Of a stretch of 37,371 nt of DNA, positions 9,053 through 17,579 are shown one piece after another; the stretch's first letter is position 1; every line of letters starts with the position of its first letter. The DNA lies in the NCBI GenBank assembly GCA_026988975.1, contig JALSKH010000186.1:1-37371 (forward strand). The letters run 5' to 3'. Origin of the DNA: Campylobacteraceae bacterium. Its GTDB lineage: Bacteria; Campylobacterota; Campylobacteria; Campylobacterales; Sulfurospirillaceae. The translations under genes and the position numbers were made by a program. A model generated the notes under the pieces. The model did no database searches. It was not told the origin of the DNA and saw nothing but the letters and a program-made list of their open reading frames with translations.

Positions 9053-10165
9053 TTACCTCTCTATCTCTGGTGGACATATGCCCAGTGAATTCATAGTCAT
9101 TGCGACATCTGCAAGTTGGGAATCAACAAGTAGTTTTTCAAGAAGTGTATACGCATGCACCAAAGACGGTCCTCGCACCTGCATTCTTCTTATCTTTTCG
9201 CTTCCATCGCCTGCCATATAGTAGCTCATAGCTCCTCTAGCACTCTCAGTTTGCACATAAGTATCGTCAGCAGGCAGCTTAAATTTTCTATGTTTTGGAA
9301 TTTTTTGTAGTATTTCACCATCTTTTGGCATCTGTTTTATTATCTGCCTCAAAATTCTTATGGATTGTAACATTTCATCTCTTCTAACCAAAGCCCTAGC
9401 ATAAACATCGCCCTCAGTTCTGGTTGGTATATCGAACTCTAACTGATCATATTTGAGATAAGGCATATCTCTTCTTACATCTCTTTTGATGCCACAAGCC
9501 CTTAGTGTTTGACCTACATATCCATTTTTAAGTGCTTCATCTGCATTTACAACTCCAACTCCTATGGCTCTGGATTTAAATATAGTATTATCAAAAAATG
9601 TGTTATTATATACAGTTATTCTCTTCTCATAATAATTCATCAAATCGGACAGCTTATCTAAAAATCCATCAGGAATGTCTCTTCTAACACCACCAGGAAA
9701 AGCGTACATGTGATAAACTCTGCCACCTGTTAGCTCCTCAAAAAGATCAAGCATATAGTCTCTGTCGCAAACAGACCATTGAGGAATCAATCCTAAACCA
9801 ATGGAGCCTGCTTGCCCACCCATCCATAAAAATTGAGTAGCCAATCTTTGCATCTCTAAAATCATCGTTCTTATGTATTTTGCTTTTTCACTTATCTCTA
9901 AGCCTGTTAGATTTTCAACTGCTCTGGCAAAATTTTCTTCATTTGGATCGGGCTCTGGTACGCAGATTCGGCAAACTATAGTAAAAGCCTGTACAACTGT
10001 TCTTCTCTCCACTAGCTTTTCAAATCCTCTGTGAAGATACCCTACATGAGTTTGCGCTCTTTTGATGGTTTCTCCAAGCAGATCAAGCTCTACACTCATA
10101 TTTCCTGTGATTCCAGGATGTTGAGGTCCATGAAATATTTTGATTGTATTTTTTAGATCACTCAT
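9053..10165 (-). CDS. mbxL: NuoD / NiFe-hydrogenase large-subunit homologue lacking the full NiFe ligand set (Mbx L)
   Basis: The catalytic-arm large subunit of the complex. It keeps the fold markers GPQHPG (residue 13), HVGYLHRGFEKL and RAVENL. The N-terminal motif reads RICVPE and the C-terminal one GICPPEIER. Aligned on the flanking residues, each normal C-x-x-C of hydrogenases is C-x-x-E, so only two of four nickel ligands remain. NuoD proteins have none, whereas Mbx/Mbs-type subunits are reported to keep two. A hydrogenase activity is therefore unlikely, and a sulfur-compound or other redox site is more plausible. The ATG at 10165 overlaps the NuoC-like stop by eight bp and follows GTGAGG; the track start at 10210 would give an unlikely 53-bp overlap. 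Confidence 0.9.
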   Translation of the reverse strand: MSDLKNTIKIFHGPQHPGITGNMSVELDLLGETIKRAQTHVGYLHRGFEKLVERRTVVQAFTIVCRICVPEPDPNEENFARAVENLTGLEISEKAKYIRTMILEMQRLATQFLWMGGQAGSIGLGLIPQWSVCDRDYMLDLFEELTGGRVYHMYAFPGGVRRDIPDGFLDKLSDLMNYYEKRITVYNNTFFDNTIFKSRAIGVGVVNADEALKNGYVGQTLRACGIKRDVRRDMPYLKYDQLEFDIPTRTEGDVYARALVRRDEMLQSIRILRQIIKQMPKDGEILQKIPKHRKFKLPADDTYVQTESARGAMSYYMAGDGSEKIRRMQVRGPSLVHAYTLLEKLLVDSQLADVAMTMNSLGICPPEIER

Positions 10166-10769
10166 TATTTTGTGCCTCACTATCTGGATTTTGTTGCTCT
10201 TGTGCTGCAAGCTTAGCAGCTGCCTCTTGTTCAGCTTTTAGTTTTGCTGCCTTCTTCTCTTCTCTTCTTTTTTTCATCTCAACTTTTACATCAAGATTGT
10301 CCCCTCTTTGATCTCTAAAAGGATTCATACTGTTGACAAACTCCAAAGTATCAAAATCCCTTCTCATAGGAGGCATATGTTCCCAGTACTCCAATGCAAA
10401 ATCTATTAGACTTGGGTGAGTTGGAAAATCAACACCGAACATTTCATGCATCTCTCTCTCCATTATCTCTGCTTGGGGCCAGAGTGTATGCATGGATGGC
10501 AGCGTTGCATTTTCTCTATCTATGCTTGTCTGAACCATTACTACATGGTCCCTCTTTTCAGTTTGCAAACAGTATGTTATCGTAAATAACCCCTCTTCCA
10601 AGTCATCTCGGCAATTTATTGAGTCAAGCGTGATGTAGCCAAACTCATTTAAAAAACTAAGAAGTATGGATTCTAGATTTTCCAATTTTACAGTTACTTT
10701 ATATAAGTGTGCATTTTTCTCTACAAGCTCGAGTGAGAGTTTTTCTAGCTTAGATGATAAATCTATCAT
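10158..10769 (-). CDS. mbxK: NuoC-like subunit (Mbx K)
   Basis: A soluble arm subunit of the 30-kDa NADH-dehydrogenase / hydrogenase subunit family, which braces the large subunit and carries no cofactor. HTLWPQAEIMEREMHEMFGVDFPTHP is the family signature (E-x-M-x-F-G-V). The last 40 residues are Lys/Glu/Ala-rich and probably helical or disordered, an addition beyond the core. The start MIDLSSK (10769) overlaps the NuoB-like stop by ATGA and has a perfect GGAGGTG upstream. The track start at 10799 adds ten residues without support. Confidence 0.92.
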   Translation of the reverse strand: MIDLSSKLEKLSLELVEKNAHLYKVTVKLENLESILLSFLNEFGYITLDSINCRDDLEEGLFTITYCLQTEKRDHVVMVQTSIDRENATLPSMHTLWPQAEIMEREMHEMFGVDFPTHPSLIDFALEYWEHMPPMRRDFDTLEFVNSMNPFRDQRGDNLDVKVEMKKRREEKKAAKLKAEQEAAAKLAAQEQQNPDSEAQNNE

Positions 10770-11401
10770 GCAACACCTCCATTTTCTAAATTGTACCAAT
10801 CTGTCTCATATGATGGATCGATATGTCCGCCTAGTACTCTTTTTTGGTTATCTTTGTAAAATTTCAAATTTTCATCATATTTTTGCCAGCCAGCTTTTTC
10901 TCCGTTTTTGATTCTCTCTTGCAGAAGAACAAAGCCCTCTATAACTGACTCAGGGCGAGGCATACAGCCTGTAACATACACATCTACTGGTATATAGTCA
11001 TCAAGTTTTTTTATTGTATTATAAGAGTCCCAATACATTCCACCGTTTATGGGACAACTCCCCAAGGTTATGACATATTTTGGTCTTTGCATCTGTTCAT
11101 ATGTTCTTATAACCCGTCTTAGCGTCTTATAAGCCAAATAACCAGAGAGTATAATCAAGTCAGCCTGCCTAGGAGTTGCAACTCCAACAACACCCATTCT
11201 CTCAGCATCGTATCTACTAGTAAAAGTAGGAGGCATCTCTATAGCACCGCATCCTGTTCCGTATGCTACGACAAATATACTTCGACTTCTAAACCAATTT
11301 ACAGCTTTTTCCATGATGGCATGGGTGTTTGCCATACCACTCTCTTCTAATTTGCACTTTAAGCTACTATCTAGGTCACTACCATGAAAACCACTTTCCA
11401 T
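10766..11401 (-). CDS. mbxJ: NuoB-like small subunit (Mbx J)
   Basis: The subunit that holds the cluster next to the active site. GTGCGAIEMPP (about residue 50), LGSCPINGG and VTGCMPRPE give three well-placed cysteines. NuoB has tandem cysteines in the first motif (CCAIEM); here the second is Gly, leaving a three-cysteine site. An incompletely ligated proximal cluster agrees with reports on archaeal Mbs and against normal complex I. The start at MESGFHG (11401) follows GGGGAT; the upstream ATG at 11419 overlaps mbxM and is less likely. Confidence 0.9.
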   Translation of the reverse strand: MESGFHGSDLDSSLKCKLEESGMANTHAIMEKAVNWFRSRSIFVVAYGTGCGAIEMPPTFTSRYDAERMGVVGVATPRQADLIILSGYLAYKTLRRVIRTYEQMQRPKYVITLGSCPINGGMYWDSYNTIKKLDDYIPVDVYVTGCMPRPESVIEGFVLLQERIKNGEKAGWQKYDENLKFYKDNQKRVLGGHIDPSYETDWYNLENGGVA

Positions 11402-11411
11402 TTTATCCCCT

Positions 11412-12305
11412 TTATCCAAACCAAATAACTCTAGCTAATCCTAAGAGAGCTATGAGAGTAGGTATTTTCATTAAAAAATCAACCGCTTGTTCAACTTTAT
11501 ATCTTCCATATACTACACCTATGAAAATAATAGTCACAAAAATAGCCAAAGTTTTTAAAACAAGCATCCAAAGTGAATCAGCTCCACCTAAAAACAGGTC
11601 AATTATCAAAACAAGTTTTGCAAAGGCAAATAGTGAACCCTGAGACATAAGCAGAGCTAAAAATTTACCGCTAAACTCTGTCCTTGGTCCAGAATATACC
11701 TCTTGAGGAGCCCCTGGAATGTCAAATGGCGACTCACCAAAAAAACCTACCATAGAAATCATAGCTGCTATAAAAAGTAGAGGATGGTTTATGATATTTA
11801 AACCCCCTGTTTTTTGCATATCTATGATGTGTACTATATCACTGCTGTTTGCTGCTATTATCAAACCAACAACGGCTATATAAAAGGGCAATTCAAGACC
11901 TATGAGTCGGGTTAAACCTCTGACAACTCCCATAACACCAAAAGGATTGCCACCTGTTCCGACTGCTAAAGCATTGCCTAGTGGTCCTAAAACCATAAGG
12001 TACAACAAAACAAAAAGGTTTCCCTGACTAGTGGCGCTTCTTAAAAAATCACTATCACTAAAAACAGGCACAAGTATAAGAGTTAAAACAGCTCCCGTTG
12101 CCATGATTATTGGTCCTAGATAAAACATCCAACCATAATTAACGGTGTTTTTTTTGGAAAAAAGCTTTATGCTATCGTAAAATGATTGATATATAGTAGG
12201 ACCGTATCTACCTTGAATCCTTGCCAATATATTTCTATATAGACCAAAATAGATAAAACCAACGACATATGCTAACATGATGAGCAGTATAATTTGAAAT
12301 ATCAT
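11412..12305 (-). CDS. mbxM: NuoH-like membrane anchor subunit (Mbx M)
   Basis: The membrane subunit linking the redox arm to the ion-pumping arm, homologous to NuoH, HyfC and MbhM. About eight membrane helices are visible. The conserved cytoplasmic loop reads ESPFDIPGAPQEVYSGPRTEFSG, and the N-terminal R-I-Q-G-R-Y-G-P stretch is the usual contact for the redox arm. It overlaps its neighbours by ATGA upstream and is 10 bp from the preferred mbxJ start downstream. At 297 aa it is normal in length. Confidence 0.94.
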   Translation of the reverse strand: MIFQIILLIMLAYVVGFIYFGLYRNILARIQGRYGPTIYQSFYDSIKLFSKKNTVNYGWMFYLGPIIMATGAVLTLILVPVFSDSDFLRSATSQGNLFVLLYLMVLGPLGNALAVGTGGNPFGVMGVVRGLTRLIGLELPFYIAVVGLIIAANSSDIVHIIDMQKTGGLNIINHPLLFIAAMISMVGFFGESPFDIPGAPQEVYSGPRTEFSGKFLALLMSQGSLFAFAKLVLIIDLFLGGADSLWMLVLKTLAIFVTIIFIGVVYGRYKVEQAVDFLMKIPTLIALLGLARVIWFG

Positions 12306-14077
12306 GAGTTAACTCCTATAAAAAACAGTGCACTAAAGAAGAGCAAGATTATGATCATTGTATTGTGAATATTTCCATAATACATACGACTCAGCAGTTC
12401 AGAACTTCTTTTTGTCTGTAGTGCTAGAGCATCATAAAAAGTTGCTGTACTCCTTTTTAAGATGGCATTTACAAATTTGATTCTGTGCAGTTCCGTACCA
12501 AATCCAAATCCATAGTGCAAAGATGTATCTTTTGATGGTACTTCACCACAGTAGCTTATATCAAATCTGTTTATATTGTTTTTGGCTTTTGATTTTATCC
12601 TGCTGATGAGCAGTAAAATCAAAACAAAAAAGGCAACAAAAGCACTCATGATGAAAAGTCCGTTGAAATTACCAACAGCACTATCCATGATGCCTACTCC
12701 ATCATAAGGCAAAGCTTTCAAAGAGAATTGAGTTAAAATCGGATTTATAACTTTTACAAATGCTCCGGGAAATGCTCCTGTTAAAACCAAAAGAAGTGCA
12801 AGTATGATTTGTGGAATCAGATAACTAAGAGGTACCTCTTTTTGAGTCTCCAGCCCTTTTGAAGTCGGATGTCCAAGATAGATACCATATACCAGTTTAT
12901 AACAGTACAAAAATGATGCTGCGCCAGAAAATAACATACCTATGAGTATAAGAGCAAATTTTGTGTTTATCGCAGCATTATACATCATGAATTTTGATGC
13001 AAAACCACCAAGTGGAGGCATACCTGCCAGACCGATTATACCGATTAAAAGCATCACAAATGAGACAGGAGTCCTATATATGAGACCACCTAGCTCACTA
13101 AATCTGTTTTTGCCGGTTTGTGCTATGATAGCAGCTACATTTATAAATAATAATAGTTTTATGATAGTATGAATCAGCGTATGATAAAGTGCCCCAGCCA
13201 CTCCATAAGTGGTACCAAATCCAATGACAGCAATTATGTAGCCAAGCTGAGCAATGGATGAGTAGGCAAGAAGTCTTTTTACTTCATCTTGTGTTATGGC
13301 TTTAAAGGTTGCTATTATCGAAGTTGCAACACCAATCCAAGCTAGAGTGTAGCCAAAATCTGTACCATTTAAAATGGTCCCAAACATTATCTTTAACTCT
13401 TGATATCCTACTATATTTCCATATATCAAAAAGAGTCCATAGATGCCCATTTTTGACATCACAGCTGAAAGAATTGAGCTAAAAAGGTCAGGCGCTTTTG
13501 AGTATGTATCGACTACCCAATAGTGCAATCCAATCACACCAGCTTTTGTGAAAAAACTGAGTGAGAAGAGAATGATTAGTGTTAATTGTATATCAAATGG
13601 CATACTCTTAAACGAAGCCGAAATCGTAGCAAAATCAAAAGAGTTTGCAAAAGAGTAGGATATGACGATAGCGGCTATCAAAGAGAATGCTGATGCTAAA
13701 GAAAATAGTATATATTTTTGTAGCGACTTTATATCTATATTATTTGATTTTGAGATGATAAAGTAACTACTCCAAGTCATAATTTCCCAACCTATAAAGA
13801 AGGTGATAAAATCTCCTGCTAGAACGATTATCAACATCGCAAAAGAGAGTAGAAGCTGTAGTGCGTAGTAGTTGCAAGAGAGTTTCTTGCTCTTTTGAGA
13901 AACAGTTACGAGCAAAAAAGATATCAAACTCAAATAGGCAAAAAATGTTCCAAGTGGTGTCTGAATCAGACTAAGTGTGAAATCTTTTGTCAAAGAGAAG
14001 CTTACATGTAGGTCTCCCCCAAACTGATATAAAAATAGTATAGGTAAGATATTTAATAGTAAAAATATTGAATTCAT
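12302..14077 (-). CDS. NuoM/MrpD-like ion-pumping subunit (Mbx H')
   Basis: The second antiporter-like channel of the operon. The proton-transfer residues seen in NuoL/M/N are present: Glu in FFIGWEIMTWSSY, Lys in FTKAGVIGLHYW with VDTYSKAPDLFSSILSAVMSKMG, and DEVKRLLAYSSIAQLGY. The His-rich helix HTLIHTIIKLLLF and MPPLGGFASKF are also typical. At 591 aa it is longer than its neighbour, with a C-terminal extension of about 100 residues ending in a last membrane helix. Two MrpD-like genes in a row, H then H', are the hallmark of mbx rather than mbh operons. Confidence 0.93.
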   Translation of the reverse strand: MNSIFLLLNILPILFLYQFGGDLHVSFSLTKDFTLSLIQTPLGTFFAYLSLISFLLVTVSQKSKKLSCNYYALQLLLSFAMLIIVLAGDFITFFIGWEIMTWSSYFIISKSNNIDIKSLQKYILFSLASAFSLIAAIVISYSFANSFDFATISASFKSMPFDIQLTLIILFSLSFFTKAGVIGLHYWVVDTYSKAPDLFSSILSAVMSKMGIYGLFLIYGNIVGYQELKIMFGTILNGTDFGYTLAWIGVATSIIATFKAITQDEVKRLLAYSSIAQLGYIIAVIGFGTTYGVAGALYHTLIHTIIKLLLFINVAAIIAQTGKNRFSELGGLIYRTPVSFVMLLIGIIGLAGMPPLGGFASKFMMYNAAINTKFALILIGMLFSGAASFLYCYKLVYGIYLGHPTSKGLETQKEVPLSYLIPQIILALLLVLTGAFPGAFVKVINPILTQFSLKALPYDGVGIMDSAVGNFNGLFIMSAFVAFFVLILLLISRIKSKAKNNINRFDISYCGEVPSKDTSLHYGFGFGTELHRIKFVNAILKRSTATFYDALALQTKRSSELLSRMYYGNIHNTMIIILLFFSALFFIGVNS

Positions 14078-15528
14078 AGTCCTACTCCTAATGCAAATTT
14101 TAGATAATCAGTCGGATTTATCAAGGCATTTGCCGCCAAATCCGTGTAGTGAATCAACAAGGAAGGAAATAGACCAAATATGACTATCAGTGCTGCCAAT
14201 ACACAGAGCAAGATATAGTTTATAAAGCCTACATGCACAACTCTTTTTGTCCCTTTTTTATCTAACATCATAGCTGTCAATCTAAAGAAATATACAGCTT
14301 CTACGATAGAAACCAAAAGTATAAAAGCTATGGCACTGTAGTTATGAGATAGAGCAAATCCCTTTAAGATTAGAATTTTTCCAACAAATCCACTAAAAGG
14401 AGGAATTCCTAAGATCGATAAAAAACCAATAGCAAATATGATGGTCAAAAATCTTGATTTAAAATCTCCAAATATAGAGATTTTTGTACTTTTGAGATGG
14501 TGAATCAATATGCCTAAAGCCAAAAATATCAACAACTTAGATATAGAGTGACTTGTAAGATGGAAAAGAGCACCAGAAACTGTTTCACTAGAGTTGGTTG
14601 ATAGAGCCATAAACAAGATGCCAAGTTGCCCTAGTGTTGAGTATGCGAAAAGTCTCTTGACATTTGTTTGGTTTAGTGCGGTAAATTCGGAAACTAAAAA
14701 TGTGATCGCACCTATAACCATGACAAAAAGCATATACTTTGAACTTAAGCCAAATAGATAAAATAGATGAAAAAATACAAACAGATAAGCTTTTGCAACA
14801 ACAGAGCTAAAGAGTCCATTGACTGATGAGATGCTTCCTTGATATATATCTGGCGCCCAAAAGTTCATCGGAAATAGTTCTGCTTTTGTTCCAAAACCTA
14901 TAAAAAGCATCAAAACTATAAGAACAGAAATCTTTGGATCTATTTCGTGAAATCTTTGAGCAATTAAGCCTAGATTTACTGTCCCTATCTGTAGATATAT
15001 CAGCATAATCGCAAAAACTATAAATATAGAAGCAATGGAGCCTATGATGAGGTATTTTATGCCTGATTCTAAACCTAGTTTGTCTTTATTGTATGCTGAT
15101 AGCGTATATGAGCATATACCAACGATTTCGAAAAAGATGTAGAGGTTAAATATATCGCAACTTAGTATCATACCGATACTGCCTGCTATTAGCATATTGA
15201 AAAATACATAAAATCTCGCTTCATCTCTTTTTGGATTAACTTTAAAATACCATAACATATAAAAAGAGACAATAACCGCAGAAAAAGTAAAAATCAACAA
15301 AAAGAGCAATGAGTAACCATCCAATACAAATGCGATACCCAAAGGTGGTTTGATAGAAAATTGCGAAATCTGAGGAAGTTTCATAGTTGTATAAGCGATG
15401 CTTTGCACAAAGAGTATGAAACTCAACAAAATTGAGCTGCCTCTTAGCGTAAAAGAGCCTAACTTTTTAAAGTAAGGAGTCAAAAATGAGAATATAACCG
15501 GCAATAAAAAATAGTAACCTAAACTCAT
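14074..15528 (-). CDS. mbxH: MrpD/NuoN-like ion-pumping subunit (Mbx H)
   Basis: A 484-aa antiporter-like subunit with about 14 membrane helices, homologous to MrpD and MbhH. FNLYIFFEIVGICSYTL holds the key Glu, GTKAELFPMNFWAPDIYQGS the key Lys, and NVKRLFAYSTLGQLGILF, HLTSHSISKLLIF and IPPFSGFVGKI complete the family set. It starts one bp after the MrpC-like stop and overlaps the H' start by ATGA. It would translocate protons or exchange H+ for Na+ as part of the complex. Confidence 0.94.
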   Translation of the reverse strand: MSLGYYFLLPVIFSFLTPYFKKLGSFTLRGSSILLSFILFVQSIAYTTMKLPQISQFSIKPPLGIAFVLDGYSLLFLLIFTFSAVIVSFYMLWYFKVNPKRDEARFYVFFNMLIAGSIGMILSCDIFNLYIFFEIVGICSYTLSAYNKDKLGLESGIKYLIIGSIASIFIVFAIMLIYLQIGTVNLGLIAQRFHEIDPKISVLIVLMLFIGFGTKAELFPMNFWAPDIYQGSISSVNGLFSSVVAKAYLFVFFHLFYLFGLSSKYMLFVMVIGAITFLVSEFTALNQTNVKRLFAYSTLGQLGILFMALSTNSSETVSGALFHLTSHSISKLLIFLALGILIHHLKSTKISIFGDFKSRFLTIIFAIGFLSILGIPPFSGFVGKILILKGFALSHNYSAIAFILLVSIVEAVYFFRLTAMMLDKKGTKRVVHVGFINYILLCVLAALIVIFGLFPSLLIHYTDLAANALINPTDYLKFALGVGL

Positions 15529-15529
15529 G

Positions 15530-15907
15530 TCAATCCCTCAACTCATTCATTTTTGATATATCATTTCTACCAGTAAGTTTATAATACTCGATACCAAATG
15601 ACAATCCAAGTGCCAAAATCGCTAACCCAATAACAATGGTTGTCAAAATCATCGCTTGAGGGACAGGATCTACCATGCCCGTAAAAGTTTTAGTTTTATC
15701 ATCAACTATCGGTGCAACTAAGCCAACTTTATAGTGTAAGCCTATAAAAAATAGAAAAAGAGCCGACTCCATTATGTCAAAGGAGACCAAAACTTTCACT
15801 AGATTTTTTTGTGTTGCAATTCCATAAAACCCTATAAAAAAGAGTGCCATGGAGCCCACTATAATGATAGCATGTATGCTCTGTGTTGAGTTGAAAAAAT
15901 CAAGCAT
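15530..15907 (-). CDS. mbxG: MrpC/MnhC/NuoK-like subunit (Mbx G)
   Basis: A three-helix membrane subunit of the MrpC/NuoK family, usually packed between the MrpD- and MrpA-type parts. The stretches FYGIATQKNLVKVLVSFDIMESALFLFFIGL and VDPVPQAMILTTIVIGLAILALGLSF are diagnostic. A 25-residue hydrophilic loop (DDKTKTFTGM) interrupts helices two and three, as in MrpC. At 125 aa it is normal in length. It overlaps the MrpB-like gene by eight bp. Confidence 0.93.
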   Translation of the reverse strand: MLDFFNSTQSIHAIIIVGSMALFFIGFYGIATQKNLVKVLVSFDIMESALFLFFIGLHYKVGLVAPIVDDKTKTFTGMVDPVPQAMILTTIVIGLAILALGLSFGIEYYKLTGRNDISKMNELRD

Positions 15908-16628
15908 TTTCTATCTCCTTTTCGTGTTCTTCTTTTACAAAATACTCTACTATGACAGCCATCTCGCTACCAACTTTTATACCTACTATCACATAAATGA
16001 CAGGGATGATACCACCACTTATAAGATTCCCAATTTCACTTACAGGATGGGGTAAAAAATTTCCTAGTAGCATATTTACTTTAAAAAGACCGATGATAGC
16101 GACCAATACATAAGCTGATCCGCTCAGGGACTCGCCAAGTGTTAAGATAGAGTGATTTAAGTCCATATTTGGGTTTGCCAAGAAGAGCAGTAAAAATGCA
16201 GTTGCGATAACAACACCACCTTGAAATCCACCACCAGGACTTAAGTGACCGTGAATGATGATATAGGCACCAAAAAGAATTATGACACTCAATAGTAAGC
16301 GACTGCCGACATTTAAGATGAAACTATCTTGTTTGATGATTTTTGCATAAGTTCTTTGCGATGTACTCAACATCAATGCTACACCAGAAGTTGCCAAAAA
16401 CAGAACCGTAACTTCTCCAACTGTATCGATTCCCCTGAAAAATGTAACAACAGATGTGACGGCATTTGCGGTAGCCGTTTGCATATTTAGATTTAAAAAT
16501 ATATCACCAACACTTTTATGAAGGTCTGTCTTCACTTGCATAAGTAATCCAAGCAGAGATAAAAGAAGAGCCGAAGACAAAATAGATAGAACAATATGTT
16601 TGATAGGTAGGGTTTTTTTAAGACTCAT
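15900..16628 (-). CDS. mbxF: MrpB/MnhB-like subunit fused to an MbhE-like (MrpA C-terminal) segment (Mbx F)
   Basis: At 242 aa this is longer than a lone MrpB (about 140). The N-terminal half carries FFRGIDTVGEVTVLFLATSGVALML, the signature of the last part of MrpA and of MbhE. The C-terminal half (from about residue 100) is MrpB with GGFQGGVVIATAFLLLF and NLISGGIIPVIYVIVGIKVG. One gene thus supplies what mbh operons encode as E and F. Overlaps on both sides indicate translational coupling. It is part of the sodium/proton module. Confidence 0.9.
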   Translation of the reverse strand: MSLKKTLPIKHIVLSILSSALLLSLLGLLMQVKTDLHKSVGDIFLNLNMQTATANAVTSVVTFFRGIDTVGEVTVLFLATSGVALMLSTSQRTYAKIIKQDSFILNVGSRLLLSVIILFGAYIIIHGHLSPGGGFQGGVVIATAFLLLFLANPNMDLNHSILTLGESLSGSAYVLVAIIGLFKVNMLLGNFLPHPVSEIGNLISGGIIPVIYVIVGIKVGSEMAVIVEYFVKEEHEKEIENA

Positions 16629-16873
16629 GACTCTACCTCCTCTTGAGATGTGTGTCTGATTCCAAGCAAAAATACTGCTGTACTAAGACCTGTTCCGATA
16701 ACTGCCTCTGTAAGTGCAACATCAGGTGCTTGAAATATAAAAAACAGCACAACACTACCAAGACCAACACCCATAAAAAGCATGACAGATTGAGTTATAT
16801 CTTTGCTTAATATCGCTCCAAGAGCAACTATTATGATAGACAAAAATGTAAATAGTATAAGTAATCCTATCAT
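16625..16873 (-). CDS. mbxD: MbhD-like (DUF4040) subunit, MrpA C-terminal piece (Mbx D)
   Basis: An 82-aa, three-helix membrane protein. FQAPDVALTEAVIGTGLSTAVFLLGI is the conserved DUF4040/MbhD motif, corresponding to a segment of MrpA that is a separate gene in Mbh and Mbx complexes. It overlaps both neighbours by ATGA. It should form part of the interface between the MrpB-like and MrpG-like subunits. Confidence 0.92.
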   Translation of the reverse strand: MIGLLILFTFLSIIIVALGAILSKDITQSVMLFMGVGLGSVVLFFIFQAPDVALTEAVIGTGLSTAVFLLGIRHTSQEEVES

Positions 16874-17193
16874 TTCTCATCTCCTTTTAATGCATCAACT
16901 CCGCTACTGTTGAAAACATGCTTGTAAAATCTCTTGTATGTTGTCATAGCAAGGAGTGAAGAGGATATGGGATTTGTTATGAGTATGAAAACTGCCAAAA
17001 CTATAAGTTTGAACGACCATTGTGGCTCAAAGCAGGCTATTCCTAAAATCACTAACAAAGAGCCTAGCGTTGAAGCTTTTGTAGCTGCTTGCATTCGCGT
17101 CAAGGTATCTGGCATACGCAACAGACCAATCCCGCTGATAAAAAATAGCAAAACTCCCAGTAAAGCAAGTATATATCCAAGAAAAACCAACAT
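16870..17193 (-). CDS. mbxC: MrpG/MnhG-like antiporter subunit (Mbx C)
   Basis: A 107-aa, three-helix subunit of the MrpG family. GIGLLRMPDTLTRMQAATKASTLGSLLVILG is the family signature. The ATG at 17193 is preceded by AAGGAG and overlaps the mbxB stop as TGATG. The GTG one codon earlier, used by the track, is a poorer choice. It overlaps mbxD by ATGA. Confidence 0.93.
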   Translation of the reverse strand: MLVFLGYILALLGVLLFFISGIGLLRMPDTLTRMQAATKASTLGSLLVILGIACFEPQWSFKLIVLAVFILITNPISSSLLAMTTYKRFYKHVFNSSGVDALKGDEK

Positions 17194-17441
17194 CACAGCT
17201 CCTTATCTAAGAATTTTGCAAATACTACCGTGCCTACAAATCCGATTAATCCAAAGACAAATGCAACATCAAGATACAAACTCTTTTGAAAATAAAAGGA
17301 GAGAACAACAAGCAAAGAGGTAGCAATGATGCTCATAGAATCAAAAGCAACAACCCTGTCAGCCAGAGTTGGACCCCTCAAAAACCTGATCAAGACCAAC
17401 AATAGCGATAACGCTATAAGTAAAATCAAAAAATTTAACAT
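17193..17441 (-). CDS. mbxB: MrpF/MnhF-like antiporter subunit (Mbx B)
   Basis: The first gene of the 13-gene operon. It encodes 82 aa with three helices. RFLRGPTLADRVVAFDSMSIIATSLLVVLSF is the MrpF signature, with the conserved Asp in the first cytoplasmic loop. It follows a 138-bp intergenic gap that should hold the operon promoter. Confidence 0.93.
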   Translation of the reverse strand: MLNFLILLIALSLLLVLIRFLRGPTLADRVVAFDSMSIIATSLLVVLSFYFQKSLYLDVAFVFGLIGFVGTVVFAKFLDKEL

Positions 17442-17579
17442 ACCAGCCCCATTAATTCTTTTGTCGTAAGATTAACTAGAATGTGCTTGCTATAAGTTAA
17501 ACAAGTTGAATTATTTCGTTTACTTAATATTAATATTATGTTAATGATAAAAGAATGATATTTGTCTTGTCTTGTGGGT
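17442..17579 (-). promoter_or_regulatory. Likely promoter region of the Mbx-like operon
   Basis: A 138-bp AT-rich gap between the cold-shock-like gene and mbxB, both on the minus strand. It contains TATAGC-like and TAATATTAATATTA stretches that could serve as a -10 or a binding site, but no box stands out. No strong terminator for the upstream gene was found. The assignment rests on position. Confidence 0.35.

Noticed and set aside
8183-17441. Annotation as a NiFe hydrogenase (Hyf/Ech/Mbh) or as canonical NADH dehydrogenase
   Set aside because: The large subunit lacks two of four nickel ligands; there are no NuoE/F/G or NuoA genes; the Mrp subunits and the H/H' pair fit Mbx better.
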